Notes under the pieces: generated by a model
Databases searched by the model: none
What the model saw: only the letters and a program-made list of their open reading frames with translations
What the model was told of the DNA's origin: nothing
NCBI RefSeq assembly: GCF_022539665.2
Contig: NC_081340.1
Location: forward strand, 6,075,357-6,139,356
DNA from: Daphnia carinata
Lineage: Eukaryota > Arthropoda > Branchiopoda > Diplostraca > Daphniidae
DNA: 64,000 nucleotides
Direction: 5' to 3'
Position numbers and translations under genes: made by a program
In this document: positions 28,085 to 38,489 of the stretch, piece by piece
Position numbering within the stretch: position 1 is the stretch's first letter
Layout: the number at the start of each line of letters is the position of its first letter

Positions 28085-29232
28085 TGCGAGTAGGGCTGAA
28101 TAGACTAGTTGAATGTTTGTTATCGTTTTCATTCCAAAAAAAAAAAAAAAAAAGAAAGAAATATTTGCGCGTTTTCTATTTTGACGTCACGGAAGACCTT
28201 GTGTTATATACGATAGGATATGTGCAACGTAGATGTAATGCCTAGTGATACGAAGAAGCTATTACTTGTAACGGCGTGCGATGTATATTTATTTTGGGAA
28301 GCCGCAGAAAATGTATAGACGGCGAAAGGGGGAAATATTTTTTTCTTTTTTGTTGTTGGAAAAGGAAAAAAAAAAAAAAATAAATAAATGTACATCGCTG
28401 TCGTTCTTTTATGGATGTGAAATCGTGCGATATTTTGGCCGGAACGATACGAACAACATACTGGGACAATTTGTGTAAACGAGGGGTCATCTGGATCGTA
28501 TACGTTGTAAAAGCAAAACAACTCGTAAATTTCGCCGTTGGGGGTGGGGGAGCGAGTGTAGCGCTAGTTAAAAGTCCGCAAACTGATGTGTTCTTTTCTT
28601 TTTTTTCCTTTTCAAAAAGAGGGACGAAAATAAAACAAGACGTCGAGCAAAAACTAACAAAAAACAAAAATTGAACGTATCTATCTCGGTGTTTTGTTTA
28701 ATACGAGGCACGCGAATCCTCCCGCTTGTTTGCCACGAAAGACTTGTGTTACGTTCAACTGTTTCGATTTTCGATTTGAAATCGGACGGAAACTAGCCCT
28801 TTTGCGTTTCGGTTGGTGGCGGCCATAGTTAACTATTAAATGCGCACTCTATGCCCTCGTGCATATATCGGCTACGTGATTAGCGAGCTGCGCGGCCCAA
28901 TGCCAGTTGCATAACGATATTCGGCGAAACGGACTGACGGCCGGATAGACGCTCTGTCGATCATGCGGAAACGTATCACTGGCGATGCCATTCTCCTATC
29001 AATATATTTAGAAGGTTTAGCCCCGGCAGTCCCACTGCTTCGCTATAGTTTGTTGATTCAATGACGAAGCCGAGCACACACTTGAATTAAGAAAAACAAA
29101 ATGAGAAAATGATGGATGGTTGGGGCTAGCAACTGAACTGCGATGTCCTTCTTTTTTTTGGAACAAGCGAATTAGAACGTTTTACGATGATTCTTTTCTT
29201 TGAATTTTTTTTTTTTTTTCAGCCGTAAAATG

Positions 29233-29263
<31 letters not shown>

Positions 29264-32200
29264 GAAGGACGAAGGACATGTCAATTAGTCCCGCAGTGTT
29301 CACTGTCTCGTTTAACGTCTGGTTCACGTAACAATCGTACGTATTTACTTACGTATATCCACCGTTGATATAAAATGGAAAGGGGTTCTTTGACAGTTTA
29401 CTATCGAACTTGATAATCCTGGACGATTGGCTTCATTGTTTGATTGTATTTGTTTTTTTCTTTGCTGAGTTGTTGTGTTAACATTTTATTTTCTTATCTC
29501 CCAATTCCGAAAAACAAAATCGATGCTGTGTAGACGTCCCTCGCGTTCGATTGGAGCTGGGACGGAACCTGGAAGGCGATCACATCCGCGAAGGGATCGA
29601 CGTCTACTTCGACTGTCACGTCACGGCCCGGCCATCAGCATTTCGCCTCGTTTGGCGGCATCAGGTTCGTTTCCTTTAGTCGACCTTTTAAAAAAAAAAA
29701 AAAAAAAAAAAAGCAATTTCTGTTTGAGCGGACGCATGTCGATTGTTGGGACACGAGTTGTTGCTGCGTTGGCTCTGTATTTGCCCGTGTTTAATGTGAT
29801 GTAACGCTGCCAGTCCTTGCCCGCAATGTCATACGATGTCCTAGTTAACTAACTGTACATTCAACTCTCCCCTTCTTTTTTTTCTTTCCTAAAATTGATC
29901 TCGGCATGATTCACCCGCTTCCTCTCCTTATAGCGACCCATCCAACGATATCTAGCGACGTTTGCAACGTTCTCTTTAAGGGGTTAAAGCAAACTCATTT
30001 CTCATTCCGCTTTTGGCTTCGCCCCTTTTAGAGTTGATCTCTTTCATGTCAGCCGAATGGATTTAAATTTTACTTTGACCTGCGAATCATTTTGATTGAA
30101 CGTCATTAGCTTTCCTGCTAAAATGCGTTTTTTTTTTGTTTTGTTTTTTAAATTTAATTTGAACTTGTTATGCTCGCTATGCCTCGTTATGAATGATGAT
30201 GGAACATCCTTCATTTCCGCGGCGCATCTAACCTTTAACCCCCTTCCACGCTCGTTTTTTTTTTTTTTTATTGCTCATTGCCGCTAGTCTATTGGATGAT
30301 GATAATAATTTAATAATAAGCAATTTCGCTCGTTGGATGCACTGGACGTTTTTGCTTATTTCTTTGTTGTTACTACCGCAGGGCAACGTTTTACAACACA
30401 ACGTTAGCGCCGGTGTGATCATCAGCGAATCGAGTCTCGTTCTGCAAAGAGTGGCGCGCAGTTCGGCCGGTCGTTATACGTGTCACGCTAGCAACGCCGA
30501 AGGCGAGGGATCCAGCTCACCTTTCCACCTGCACGTTGCACGTAAGTTTCATCTATTTCTGTTTTTTTTTTTTTCACGTCATTACGTCTTCTAGTTCAGT
30601 ACCCAACGTTTTTGAAAATAGTCGGGTTTCACGTTAAGGAACGATGTTTGTTTCATCCACCTTTTTTCCTCGCCTACTTTCGATGTTCAAAACACATAAA
30701 CAAAAGGAGGGGAAGGGGGGGTGGGGGGGAGAGCTAGGAGGTTAACGAGGAGAATGAAAGAAATGGCCGGTCGATTTGGATTGTCCTCTGAGTTTTTCCG
30801 TGACAGCCAACTTTCACAAAGTTCGAACGCAAACTTTTTGTTCCCCCCGAAATAGTTTTTTTTTTTTTTTATATATTTTTTTTATAATTTTTCTTTCTGA
30901 ACATCAACAAACACAGGAAGGAAAAAGAAATAGCTTTGGTTTTTGTGTGTTATATACTCTTAATGATTGATGAAGTGGCAAAAGTTTGTCAGCTTTTTAC
31001 GTTGATGTGTATTTAAATCAAAGGTCGATATGCACGTCCATTTTGATTTATCCTTTTCCAAGATCGGCTCCATCCGCACGATGGAGAAGGTATTGATCAA
31101 TCACATCCGCCATATGCAACACATCTGTCTTCGTGCGGAATCGACTCCCGACCGAAGGACTAACAACAAAACCGAGCAAACAGTAGGGCAACTTGAAAGC
31201 GAAACTGGAAAACAAGAAACGATGCAAACTAAAGAAAAAAACAAAACAAAATGGGAAGAAAAAGCTAAAGCAAAGAAAAGAAGTAGAACAAGATATGGAA
31301 AGGCAAACAGATCTAACACGGACCTGACAAGTCTATCGTCGTACTCAACCGGGTCGATATGCATGTATACAAAGCGTGAGGCGCTATTTACCTGAGTAAA
31401 TAAGCTTTTCTAGCGCTCGCTTAACAACAGCGGACTTTTCGATTGATGTTAGTTTCCTTCGTCTACAAAAAATTAAAATAATAATGATGTGATTGGCTTC
31501 TGCTTTTGATTTCGAAAGACGATTGGAAATTAATTGACCAATAAGTGGCACCTGTGCGATCGAATAGTTTTTGTTCAAGATTTTATGTTTTCAAGAAATG
31601 CATCATCGAACGTGTTTGATTTCGTTTCCCAGTTGAACGGTAGTCTTGTGTGTTTTTCTTCCCGTTCTTCAAAATTCAATCCTTTACGCAGAAACCTAAT
31701 CGAATCGCTTCACGCCTATTGAATTTTTATCGTTGAACGGTGTGTCCGTCGGTGTCGTGCTGCCTTATCGAATCGGTCCGTGTCACAAAAAAAGAAAAGA
31801 AAGAAGCCTCGTCCCATTATTCGTTTTCTGATTGTCGGACGATTGATGCGTGAAACGTTCGTCTATTTTTTTTTTTTTTTCCAGGGGGGGGGGGGGGGGG
31901 AGTTGTCCCTTATTTCGTGTAAACGAAATTGGTGAACCCTTGAAACGTTTTCGTCGCTCTAATTGGACGATTTTTCTGTTTTCATGCGGCGACGCATTTC
32001 TCATTCCGATGGCGTCCCGATTTCTTTTCTTAATCTACCTGCAAACCACTCAACAGCTAATAGGTTTCAAGCCGTTAAAATCAGCTTGCCGTTGAAAAAT
32101 AGTGAGCTAAATGACTGGAAAAAAAAAAACAACCTGCATCGCCACTTTAGTTTGCATTTGCAAAGGCCCTTCCTTCATTTTAATGTCGCTTTTTAGCTGT

Positions 32201-34104
32201 TTTTAACTATGACCGCGATTACCATCAATGCAAATTTATTTTATTCGACGGTGAACGCTCTTCTCTTCCCCTTTTTTGGGGGGGCTTTTTCCTATTCTAC
32301 AGTATTTGTTTTTTTTTTTTTTTTTAATCGTCTTGCATTTTCAAATGCCATTATTTTCCCGCCTGTGCCGAAAATGGGTTTTTATGGGATGATGCTGGCG
32401 GCGCGATAATAAAGAACATCTCCTTTATTTTATTTTTTTTTTTTAAAGTTGAGTTGCTGTTGCACATCGTCGATATGTTTTCGATTTAAATGAAAAGCAA
32501 AAAAAAAAAAAAAAAAAAAAAGGGAAAGAAAAGGAAGCAAACATATGTTGAAAGATGTACCTTCGACAAAGTAAAGCGGCCTAGACACTAGTTGTATACG
32601 CCGTGTTATACAACAGCTGTTTATACATTGAGCCGGCTCATTTTTCTTCATTTGTCAAAACATTCAAGAAAAGATGGCGCAAATCTGAAAGAAAATATTT
32701 TGGAAAGCCTTTTTTTTTTTTTTTTTTTTTTTTTTCGAGTAACACGCATAGATAGCAAACACTTTAAAAAAAAAAAAAAATATATATATATACATTGCTG
32801 TAAATATCTTTATTTCTGGAGGTGAAAAAAAAAAAAAAGGAAAGTCGGTTGAGTCCAGTCACGCTCTGATTATACGGTTGCCGGCGTATATATCTCTATG
32901 TATGTAAGACAGGCCCGTGCACTAGCAATAGTGTCCAAAGCGTGTCGTGCTTGGCAATCGTTTGCCGTGCTGTTCCCGCCCCCCTCCCTTTTTTTTTTGG
33001 AGGGGGGGGGGGTGGGCTGCTGCTATCCTTTCTCTGCCGCCTTTCTTGCCAGTTAGACTTGCCGCTGTCTTTTTTTTTTTTGTTTTTTGGCCTGCCTCTG
33101 GCGTCTACTGCTGCGTATAACTGCGTTGCGCCAAATTAACCTTCCGTTGGCTCAATTGAGTCGCCGTTCTATAACTCTATTACCTTCGGTCGGCCCCATC
33201 TCAAGGGTTTCCCCCCCGCCATCCTTTTTGACCATTCCAAACTGGTCATTTCTTGTCCGTCTCCGCCGACATTTCCTACACACAAATTTCCTTTGATCAT
33301 TAAAAAAAAAAAAAAAAAAAAAAAAAAGAAGAAGAAAGAAAAGGCCAGACAAACCCGACATACTTGGCAACCTTGGCTCTCGTTTCCAAATTGGAATAAT
33401 TGAATTGCTTGACTTTTTACCGATTTTTTCATGTTATTTTTTAAGGATTCAATTGCAAGATCAATTTACGTAATACGTTGAGTAGATTGCGAAGTTGAAG
33501 ATTGAATTTTTGTTTGTGATTGAATGTTAATCTAGATAAGCCCGTATGCCGTCCGGAGCAGAAGAACTCTTACGGCGGAGCCAAGGGACTGACAAGCGAA
33601 GTGGAATGTCATGTCGAGTCGAAACCGGGCGCCACGAGCTTCCGCTGGGCCTTCAACGGCACCGGCGAATTAGTGGACATCACGTCGGGCTATCGGACAA
33701 CGGCCGACGGCTCCATCTCCGTCCTGCGCTACACCCCCCGCAGCGAACTGGATTTCGGGACGTTGCTCTGCTGGGCCGCAAACCCGCTGGGCACTCAATC
33801 GCAGCCGTGCGTCTACCACTTTTACGCAGCCGGTAAACGAACAAAAAATTTGAATTTGAACGTTCAAATCATTTTCCACCCGGCGACCTTGTGTAGGACG
33901 TGAAACGTGTGTATGTGTGCGCGCTGTATATTTTCCAATCTTTTGAGCCGCTTATTTGTGTTAGCCACTAGACTGGGTAGGATCGGGGCGCTCGCTAGGT
34001 CGATCTAGCTTGGACACTTGAAATATGGCTAAATCCCTTTCAACAGTGTTTGCCGCCTTGCTTCCCTTTGCTATTTGTCCGATAGAGCAACTCGAGTAGC
34101 TACT

Positions 34105-34139
<35 letters not shown>

Positions 34140-37029
34140 ATAGTATATAAGGCGTGTCTAACTGTGTGCGTGATTGGCAAGACCGAGTTTGGATTTAGAC
34201 GCGCCAGTAACGGGTCCTGTCGGGCAACTTTCGTGTACGTATCCAAAGCTTAGTATATATATATACATACAGTGGAAGCTCACCCCTAACTGTATTTACC
34301 GGTCGTCAGCAGTGCGCTGCTTTTGAAAACTTTGCATTCGTGATTTTCTTTTGGATTCACTGTGCTATTTTGTGGGAGTATGTCTACATACTTGAGGCAC
34401 TCGCGACCTATCGCAGATGCGAGATTATATTATAAATATGCTGCCACCCTACGTTTTTTGCTTGTCAACCTTTGAAGAGGCCACTCGCTGTGAGCAATCA
34501 TATCCTAGAAACAGAGGGGTAGGGGGGGGGGGGATTGGAATTGAGTAAGAAAAAAAAAATGATGTTATAAAAATTTTTGAACACGGCGTTGCGTGTTGAA
34601 TATCTTTGTTCGTCTAACGTAGTAGTCCAAGCCTTTTTATGTAGCAGGCGGTCAAAAAAAAAAAAAAAAAATGTTTTTTTTGTAAAGCTCCATGATGACC
34701 GTCGATAACGCCCAATTTCTTCCTCCCCCTTTCCCAAAGATGGGGGGGGGGGGGATTTTTGTTTTTTTACGGAATGCGAAACCCTTCTAAGATGGCGGGC
34801 GTGGGCCGTGTTGACTTTTGCGATAAAATATTCTCAACATTTTGGAAGTTTTTCTTTTGTTTATGCTTGTTTAGTTCGTTGATACTCATAATCTGTATTT
34901 TTGGATCTCGCGCGTGCAGGTGTACCGGATCCGCCCAAGAACTGCTCCATCTCCAACCAGACTTTGTCGTCGTTCGAGATCGATTGCAACGAGGGATACG
35001 ACGGTGGTATACCGCAACATTTCAAAATGCACGTCTTCGACATCAAAACGCGGGCGTTGCTGGCCAACTTGACGTCGTCATCGCCCAGGTTCGCTCTCCA
35101 CTTGGGCTCGGCTTCGACGTCTCAATCGGGGGCAACGGCCGGCGTAGGCGCCGAAGAAAACCCCAAGACTCACAGCTGGAAATCGGGCGGCGGATCGTCG
35201 TCCAGCAACATGATCACAATCGATGAAACATCGCCGACCAACAACAACAACAACAAAACGGCCAGGCGGCACAGCAATGGCGGCTCGGGGGCCGGCGTCT
35301 TCTTTGGCAGTATCGCCGTCATCCCGCCGGTGGGCACGTTACTGCAGGTGACGGCCGTGAACGCTCACGGCGTCAGCGAATCGGTTTTCATCGAGGCCAC
35401 GCAGCAGGCTGTTGTCGGATTGCTACCGGCCGAGATGCAAGCTGCCGGCGCCGCGGGCGGTGGAGGCTTCTCCAATTTCGAATTTACTCCGACGCTGGGC
35501 ATCCTGATTGGCATCGTTGCCACTGGTATCTTCATGATGGGCACCCTTATTGCCGCCCTGCGTATTCGCCAGCGCAGGAAACCCATCCAGCAGGCCGTCA
35601 TCAAGGATAAAGACCGCGATATGGACAGCTACAACGGCAACGAGTACATTGAACTGGGCACCAAAGACCCTGACGTCATCACCAAAGATAAACCAGGTAT
35701 TTAAACGAGTTTCATTTGCGTTCGAAATGATTCGATTATAACGCACTTTTGATTAGGGACGGAATCGATGCCACACATCATCAGCAATCCGCTTGATTTG
35801 ATGGCTAATGGACGGACATCGTCGAGCACGTTGACGCTTCCTTTGCGCGGAGACAGTCCCGCAGGATCTTCTTCTTCCGCCGTTCGATCTAGTCAGGTAT
35901 TAAATGAAAATAAAATGCGTAACGATCAAATGTCATTCGCTTCTTCATCAAAAACGAAGGAAAGTTTGTCTCGCACGACACCTGGTGGGATGTCTTGATT
36001 GGCTTTGAAGTCACGTGTATAGCCCAGAGATATTCGGATGAGTGAGGATAATGAAGACGATTGCCTCTCATTTGATACGCCCCCCCCCCCCCATTTTCCT
36101 CCCCCTTTCCTACCGTCTTCTCTTACCTTTCACATCCATCTAACAGCACCACCTACCGGTGAATGAGCGACACCGACTCCCCCCCACCCCACTCACCCCT
36201 TTCATCGAATGTTTGGTGAAACTACGGAGACGGCATTCGTGCGGATCGATAAACAAAACTTTATTTTCCGCTTTTGAATCGCATGCAAACGTGAAGAGGG
36301 GAGGGGGGAGGGGGGGTTGATCCTCATGGACTTTGTAGCTCTCTGTTCTCTTTCTCGGCGTCTGACAGTTTGGCGCTAAAAGAAATGAGTTGCGTAGCGG
36401 CGGAAAAATAGATCCGTTTCCATTATTCGTCTGGTGTTTGGCTTTGCTCTTTGAAGAGCGCAAGCAACGAAACATGTTCGCCGTGCTCATCCTAATTCAA
36501 TTCTTTCGTATCCACGTCTGTTGGGTAATCCGTTGAGTGCTCCTGCTTATTGTGAGCACTGCGTGCGTACATAATCCGTCAATTCTGAAAAAGCGGCTTC
36601 CCGAAAAAAAAAAAAAGAAGAAATGCCTACCCTTTTTTTTTTTTTATTTTTTAAAAGGCGGCAAAATTTGAAAAGAAGAGAATTTTTTTTTTTTTTATTA
36701 ATAACTTTTGTTCGTATGTTTGTACACAGGAGGAAGTGGTCTACGCCGAACTGACGCTGTCTCGTCATCGGCCGACGCACCTTGCTATGCCGACTGGCAA
36801 ATTGCCTACAGGAGCGACGGACGCGACTACCACCACAGACGGAGTGGTCTACGCCCAAATCGACCACACGAAGCGGAAACAGCAGCCGAATAAACGGATA
36901 AGGACCGATGCGCCACCGCCACCAACAAATCAACTCTCCACTTTTCAGCAGCCGTCCCAGTTGGTCATGTTGCCGGATGTCAGTCAAACCGTGACTACCG
37001 GCAATATTCGTGAAACGATTTTAATGTAA
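6233..37029 (+). CDS. side: Sidestep-family Ig-superfamily receptor (14 coding exons)
   Basis: Single-pass cell-surface receptor of the arthropod Sidestep family; in Drosophila these proteins bind Beaten path proteins and guide motor axons and synaptic partner choice. Exons: 6233-6596, 10796-10928, 12405-12631, 14048-14158, 14855-15064, 25456-25513, 25641-25734, 26894-27041, 29534-29664, 30382-30541, 33536-33832, 34920-35696, 35757-35896, 36730-37029. They join in phase to 3150 nt (1049 aa plus stop). Layout: hydrophobic signal/anchor about 81-106, Ig1 about 125-241, Ig2 242-348, Ig3 348-448, Ig4 448-545, Ig5 545-644, FN3-like region 645-830, transmembrane helix about 834-858, 190-residue tail. 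Family marks seen are LPCDITPP and YASRPRHWSDD in Ig1, the DAGLYRCRVDF tract and PAPEVTWW in Ig2. Assignment to the family is firm; which of the several Side paralogues it is cannot be told. Confidence 0.9.
6597..10795 (+). other. Intron 2, no gene seen
   Basis: A 4.2-kb intron with many T-runs, a CT repeat near 7007-7021, a (CA)n tract near 9201-9217 and a 27-base T-run near 10085-10111. The short ORFs are homopolymer artefacts. Confidence 0.6.
10796..10928 (+). CDS. side: side-like exon 3: first half of Ig1
   Basis: Encodes residues 122-165, including KTNLPCDITPP, where Cys is the first Ig1 disulfide partner, and a following LVLFYKDD tract. This is the characteristic opening of the Side V-type domain. 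Acceptor AACAG at 10795; donor ACAC|GTAAGT, phase 2. Confidence 0.88.
10929..12404 (+). other. Intron 3
   Basis: A 1.5-kb intron containing an (AC)n tract (about 11355-11373), a 22-base T-run and a (GAA)7 run (11398-11419) side by side. No coding evidence. Confidence 0.6.
12405..12631 (+). CDS. side: side-like exon 4: second half of Ig1
   Basis: Residues 166-241. Contains the Side signature YASRPRHWSDD and the DAGLYRCRVDF motif with the second Ig cysteine, followed by an NLTVV strand. Donor GTCG|GTAAGT, phase 1. Confidence 0.9.
12632..14047 (+). other. Intron 4
   Basis: A 1.4-kb intron. The antisense ORFs here (for example 13171-13488 minus) run through poly-A/T and resemble no family. Nothing else seen. 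Confidence 0.6.
14048..14158 (+). CDS. side: side-like exon 5: start of Ig2
   Basis: Residues 242-278: VPPKQMKI linker and an LILVCIVTGG strand holding the first Ig2 cysteine. Acceptor GGCAG; donor GGAG|GTAAAT, phase 1. Confidence 0.88.
14159..14854 (+). other. Intron 5
   Basis: A 0.7-kb intron with a 27-base T-run near 14340-14366. No coding signal. Confidence 0.6.
14855..15064 (+). CDS. side: side-like exon 6: rest of Ig2
   Basis: Residues 279-348: PAPEVTWWQEE, the conserved Trp pair of Ig2, then LSCHASN with the second cysteine. Donor AATC|GTAAGT, phase 1. Confidence 0.9.
15065..25455 (+). other. Intron 6, 10.4 kb
   Basis: The largest intron of the gene, splitting Ig2 from Ig3. It holds a (CA)n repeat at 15531-15549, G-rich tracts near 15700-15730, a (TTG)n run near 18847-18864, a TG/TATG microsatellite near 22451-22490, a GAGA-rich tract at 25384-25416 and dozens of A/T runs. 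One island, about 17900-18260, lacks homopolymers and is open in several frames (see findings). No other coding evidence was seen on either strand. Confidence 0.55.
25456..25513 (+). CDS. side: side-like exon 7: Ig3 linker (58-nt exon)
   Basis: A very short exon for residues 349-367 (KPLDVRILSSRQPLSSGKK). Acceptor CGCAG at 25455; donor AAAA|GTATGC. It joins the next exon across an AAG codon, giving KKYELTC without interruption. Confidence 0.85.
25641..25734 (+). CDS. side: side-like exon 8: middle of Ig3
   Basis: Residues 368-399: YELTCQTAGSRPSPTVTWW, the first Ig3 cysteine and Trp core. Donor GACT|GTAAGT, phase 0. Confidence 0.9.
25735..26893 (+). other. Intron 8
   Basis: A 1.2-kb intron containing a 33-base T-run at 26423-26455 and a G-rich patch near 26188-26213. 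No coding evidence. Confidence 0.6.
26894..27041 (+). CDS. side: side-like exon 9: end of Ig3
   Basis: Residues 400-448: NVTLSQLTVQLTPEDDGK followed by LVCRVENP with the second Ig3 cysteine. Acceptor GCTAG; donor CTACT|GTAAGT, phase 1. Confidence 0.9.
27042..29533 (+). other. Intron 9
   Basis: A 2.5-kb intron with a 30-base A-run (27793-27822) and a 29-base A-run (29233-29261). A stretch at about 28680-29120 is free of homopolymers but has no convincing ORF. Confidence 0.55.
29534..29664 (+). CDS. side: side-like exon 10: first half of Ig4
   Basis: Residues 449-492: VPRVRLELGRNLEGD, then VYFDCHVTARP with the first Ig4 cysteine and RLVWRHQ with the core Trp. Donor TCAG|GTTCGT, phase 0. The longest open frame over this exon is not the coding one; phase from both neighbours fixes the frame. 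Confidence 0.87.
29665..30381 (+). other. Intron 10
   Basis: A 0.7-kb intron with T- and A-runs only; no other feature seen. Confidence 0.6.
30382..30541 (+). CDS. side: side-like exon 11: second half of Ig4
   Basis: Residues 493-545: ESSLVLQRVARSSAGRYTCHA, then SNAEGEG, the classic F-strand Y-x-C of an I-set Ig domain. Donor TGCAC|GTAAGT, phase 1. Confidence 0.9.
30542..33535 (+). other. Intron 11
   Basis: A 3.0-kb intron. Antisense ORFs at 31101-31364 and 33152-33432 pass through homopolymers and match nothing recognised. A run of (TA)n lies near 32781-32792. Confidence 0.55.
33536..33832 (+). CDS. side: side-like exon 12: Ig5
   Basis: Residues 546-644, a whole Ig domain in one exon: VECHVESKPGATSFRW gives the first cysteine and Trp, and FGTLLCWAANPLG the second cysteine. 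Acceptor TCTAG; donor GCCG|GTAAAC, phase 1. GC-rich third positions contrast with the AT-rich introns. Confidence 0.92.
33833..34919 (+). other. Intron 12 with (GT)n microsatellite
   Basis: A 1.1-kb intron. It contains an almost perfect (GT)16 at 34106-34138 and short TATA repeats near 34253-34263. Confidence 0.6.
34920..35696 (+). CDS. side: side-like exon 13: FN3-like region, transmembrane helix, juxtamembrane tail
   Basis: Residues 645-903. VPDPPKNCSISNQT opens a fibronectin III-like domain that is interrupted by a Ser/Gly/Asn-rich, low-complexity insert (about 35100-35300, including five Asn in a row). The domain resumes with LLQVTAVNAHGVSES. The helix LGILIGIVATGIFMMGTLIAA is followed by the stop-transfer run RIRQRRK, so the C-terminus is cytoplasmic. 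The tail begins with a NEYIELGTKDPDVI motif. Donor CCAG|GTATTT, phase 1. Confidence 0.92.
35757..35896 (+). CDS. side: side-like exon 14: cytoplasmic tail
   Basis: Residues 904-950, a Ser-rich segment (MPHIISNPLDL, then serine clusters). Separated from exon 13 by a 60-nt intron. Acceptor GATTAG; donor GTCAG|GTATTA, phase 0. Confidence 0.85.
35897..36729 (+). other. Intron 14
   Basis: A 0.8-kb intron with C-rich (about 36079-36092) and G-rich tracts; nothing coding was recognised. Confidence 0.6.
36730..37029 (+). CDS. side: side-like last coding exon: tail with two ITIM-like motifs
   Basis: Residues 950-1049 and the TAA stop. The exon opens with EEVVYAELTL and repeats the pattern 36 residues later as DGVVYAQIDH; both fit [I/V/L]xYxx[L/I/V]. 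Between and after them the tail is Thr/Pro-rich. It ends NIRETILM, which fits a class II PDZ ligand only loosely. Confidence 0.9.
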   Translation, partial: EEVVYAELTLSRHRPTHLAMPTGKLPTGATDATTTTDGVVYAQIDHTKRKQQPNKRIRTDAPPPPTNQLSTFQQPSQLVMLPDVSQTVTTGNIRETILM

Positions 37030-38489
37030 CATCGTTGAGCCAGTCGCCGTTAAACGGACCGCATAATAGTAGCGGTCGAATTTGAGAAACGCAACGAGAG
37101 AGGGGGGAAGACATGTTGAAAGTTTGACAGAAAATCGACCATTCGAATGGACTCGTCGGCATTTTGCATGTTGTTGTCTGTCGTTGTTATTGTTTGTATG
37201 TATGCATTCCTGTACACACATACAGTACCAAGTACGTGTATATTTCATTTTTCAATGTCTACCAGACGATATTTGAAAAGTCCTTGCCTGTCGTGGACTG
37301 ATTCTATTTGCTGTCTATATGTTTTGGTACGACTCAATGCTTCAAAATGATTCCGTTCCTATACGGTCTATATATTATATTTATATATAGATGACATCTA
37401 CTCCCTTTCAATTCTCATTTTCTTATTGGCATTCGATGGCATCATCTTGAAACCTGTTTTCCCGCTCTCTTTTCTTTTTTCTTGTATTTTTCTTTTTGTT
37501 TTGTTTGTTTTTATTTTCTGTTTGTTTTTGCGCGATAGGCAGCGATGACCATCGGCCAAGGTTAGGTTGACGTATATGGGAAAGGAAGATTTGCTACGTG
37601 TCTTGGCATATACCGGTTTCATCTGCTGCTTCCTGATTTATTTTTTGCTGTTCTACAGGTATGTGTATATTGTTTGTCAATATGGATCCCCTCGCCCTAG
37701 CCTGTTTTCATGCGTCCAAAATGATGTCGCTATTACCATGACCGTCTCTCTCTTTTTTTTTTTTTGTCTGCGAGAAAAATACTCTTTGTCAAAGAGGGAA
37801 GAGTCAAGTTTGAAAACTCGTCCTAGAATTCTATAAAAAAAATATATTCTGTTTTATGTTGAAAAATCTTGGTAACTATATAGTTTTAAATTATTTTAAT
37901 ACAAGTGTATGTGTCATCTGATGGTTTTGGTTTTTTCCACGATTTAGACGACGATCCTCACATTTCCGAGCGGAGATGAAAAATTGAAAGTAATTGAAGC
38001 AGAGGGCCAATTTTACCAAACCAATTACGAATTGAGCTTATCTACAGTTCGACAGTCAAGTACTGTAGACGGGCGAAATGAGATGTGTATTCGCCGAATC
38101 TTGATTTACGTTAGCACCTTTTCATTTGTAAATAATAACCATCCCTTCACTAATTAGGAACGCAGAAAGCCAATTTCTAATAGTATCATTATTTTATTCA
38201 CTATGAAAATCTCTTGGTCAATTGCTTCACCACTATTTATTGAGATCTCGTTTAGGGTTAGATGAGGTGAATTCAAAAGACTCCTTAAAGCAGTGCAAAG
38301 TAGGAAACTTTTGCTTAATGTACATTTGGATGGATATGGGCCACCTTACCCGTGGCGTTCGTAGCGGACGTTTGGGGAACCCTCCCAGGTCCTGCTCTCA
38401 GCTGAGCCACAGTGGGATACGCCTTTTGCGCCGGTTTCGGTTTTTATGGTTGTTAAGTGTATTGTTGATGATTATTACGGCAAAATAAA
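37030..38489 (+). other. side: 3' UTR of side-like gene, with poly(A) signal candidate
   Basis: No coding signal was seen after the stop codon. The clearest AATAAA in sense orientation is at 38484-38489, so the 3' UTR may be about 1.45 kb. The homopolymer density falls off past about 37850. The exact cleavage site is unknown. Confidence 0.4.

Noticed and set aside
31030-31395. A 121-codon plus-strand ORF in Side intron 11
   Set aside because: Lys/Thr-rich, no recognised domain, no suitable splice context; left as unsupported.
35423-35746. Antisense ORF of 107 codons opposite Side exon 13
   Set aside because: A shadow of GC-rich coding sequence on the other strand; no motif or splice logic of its own.
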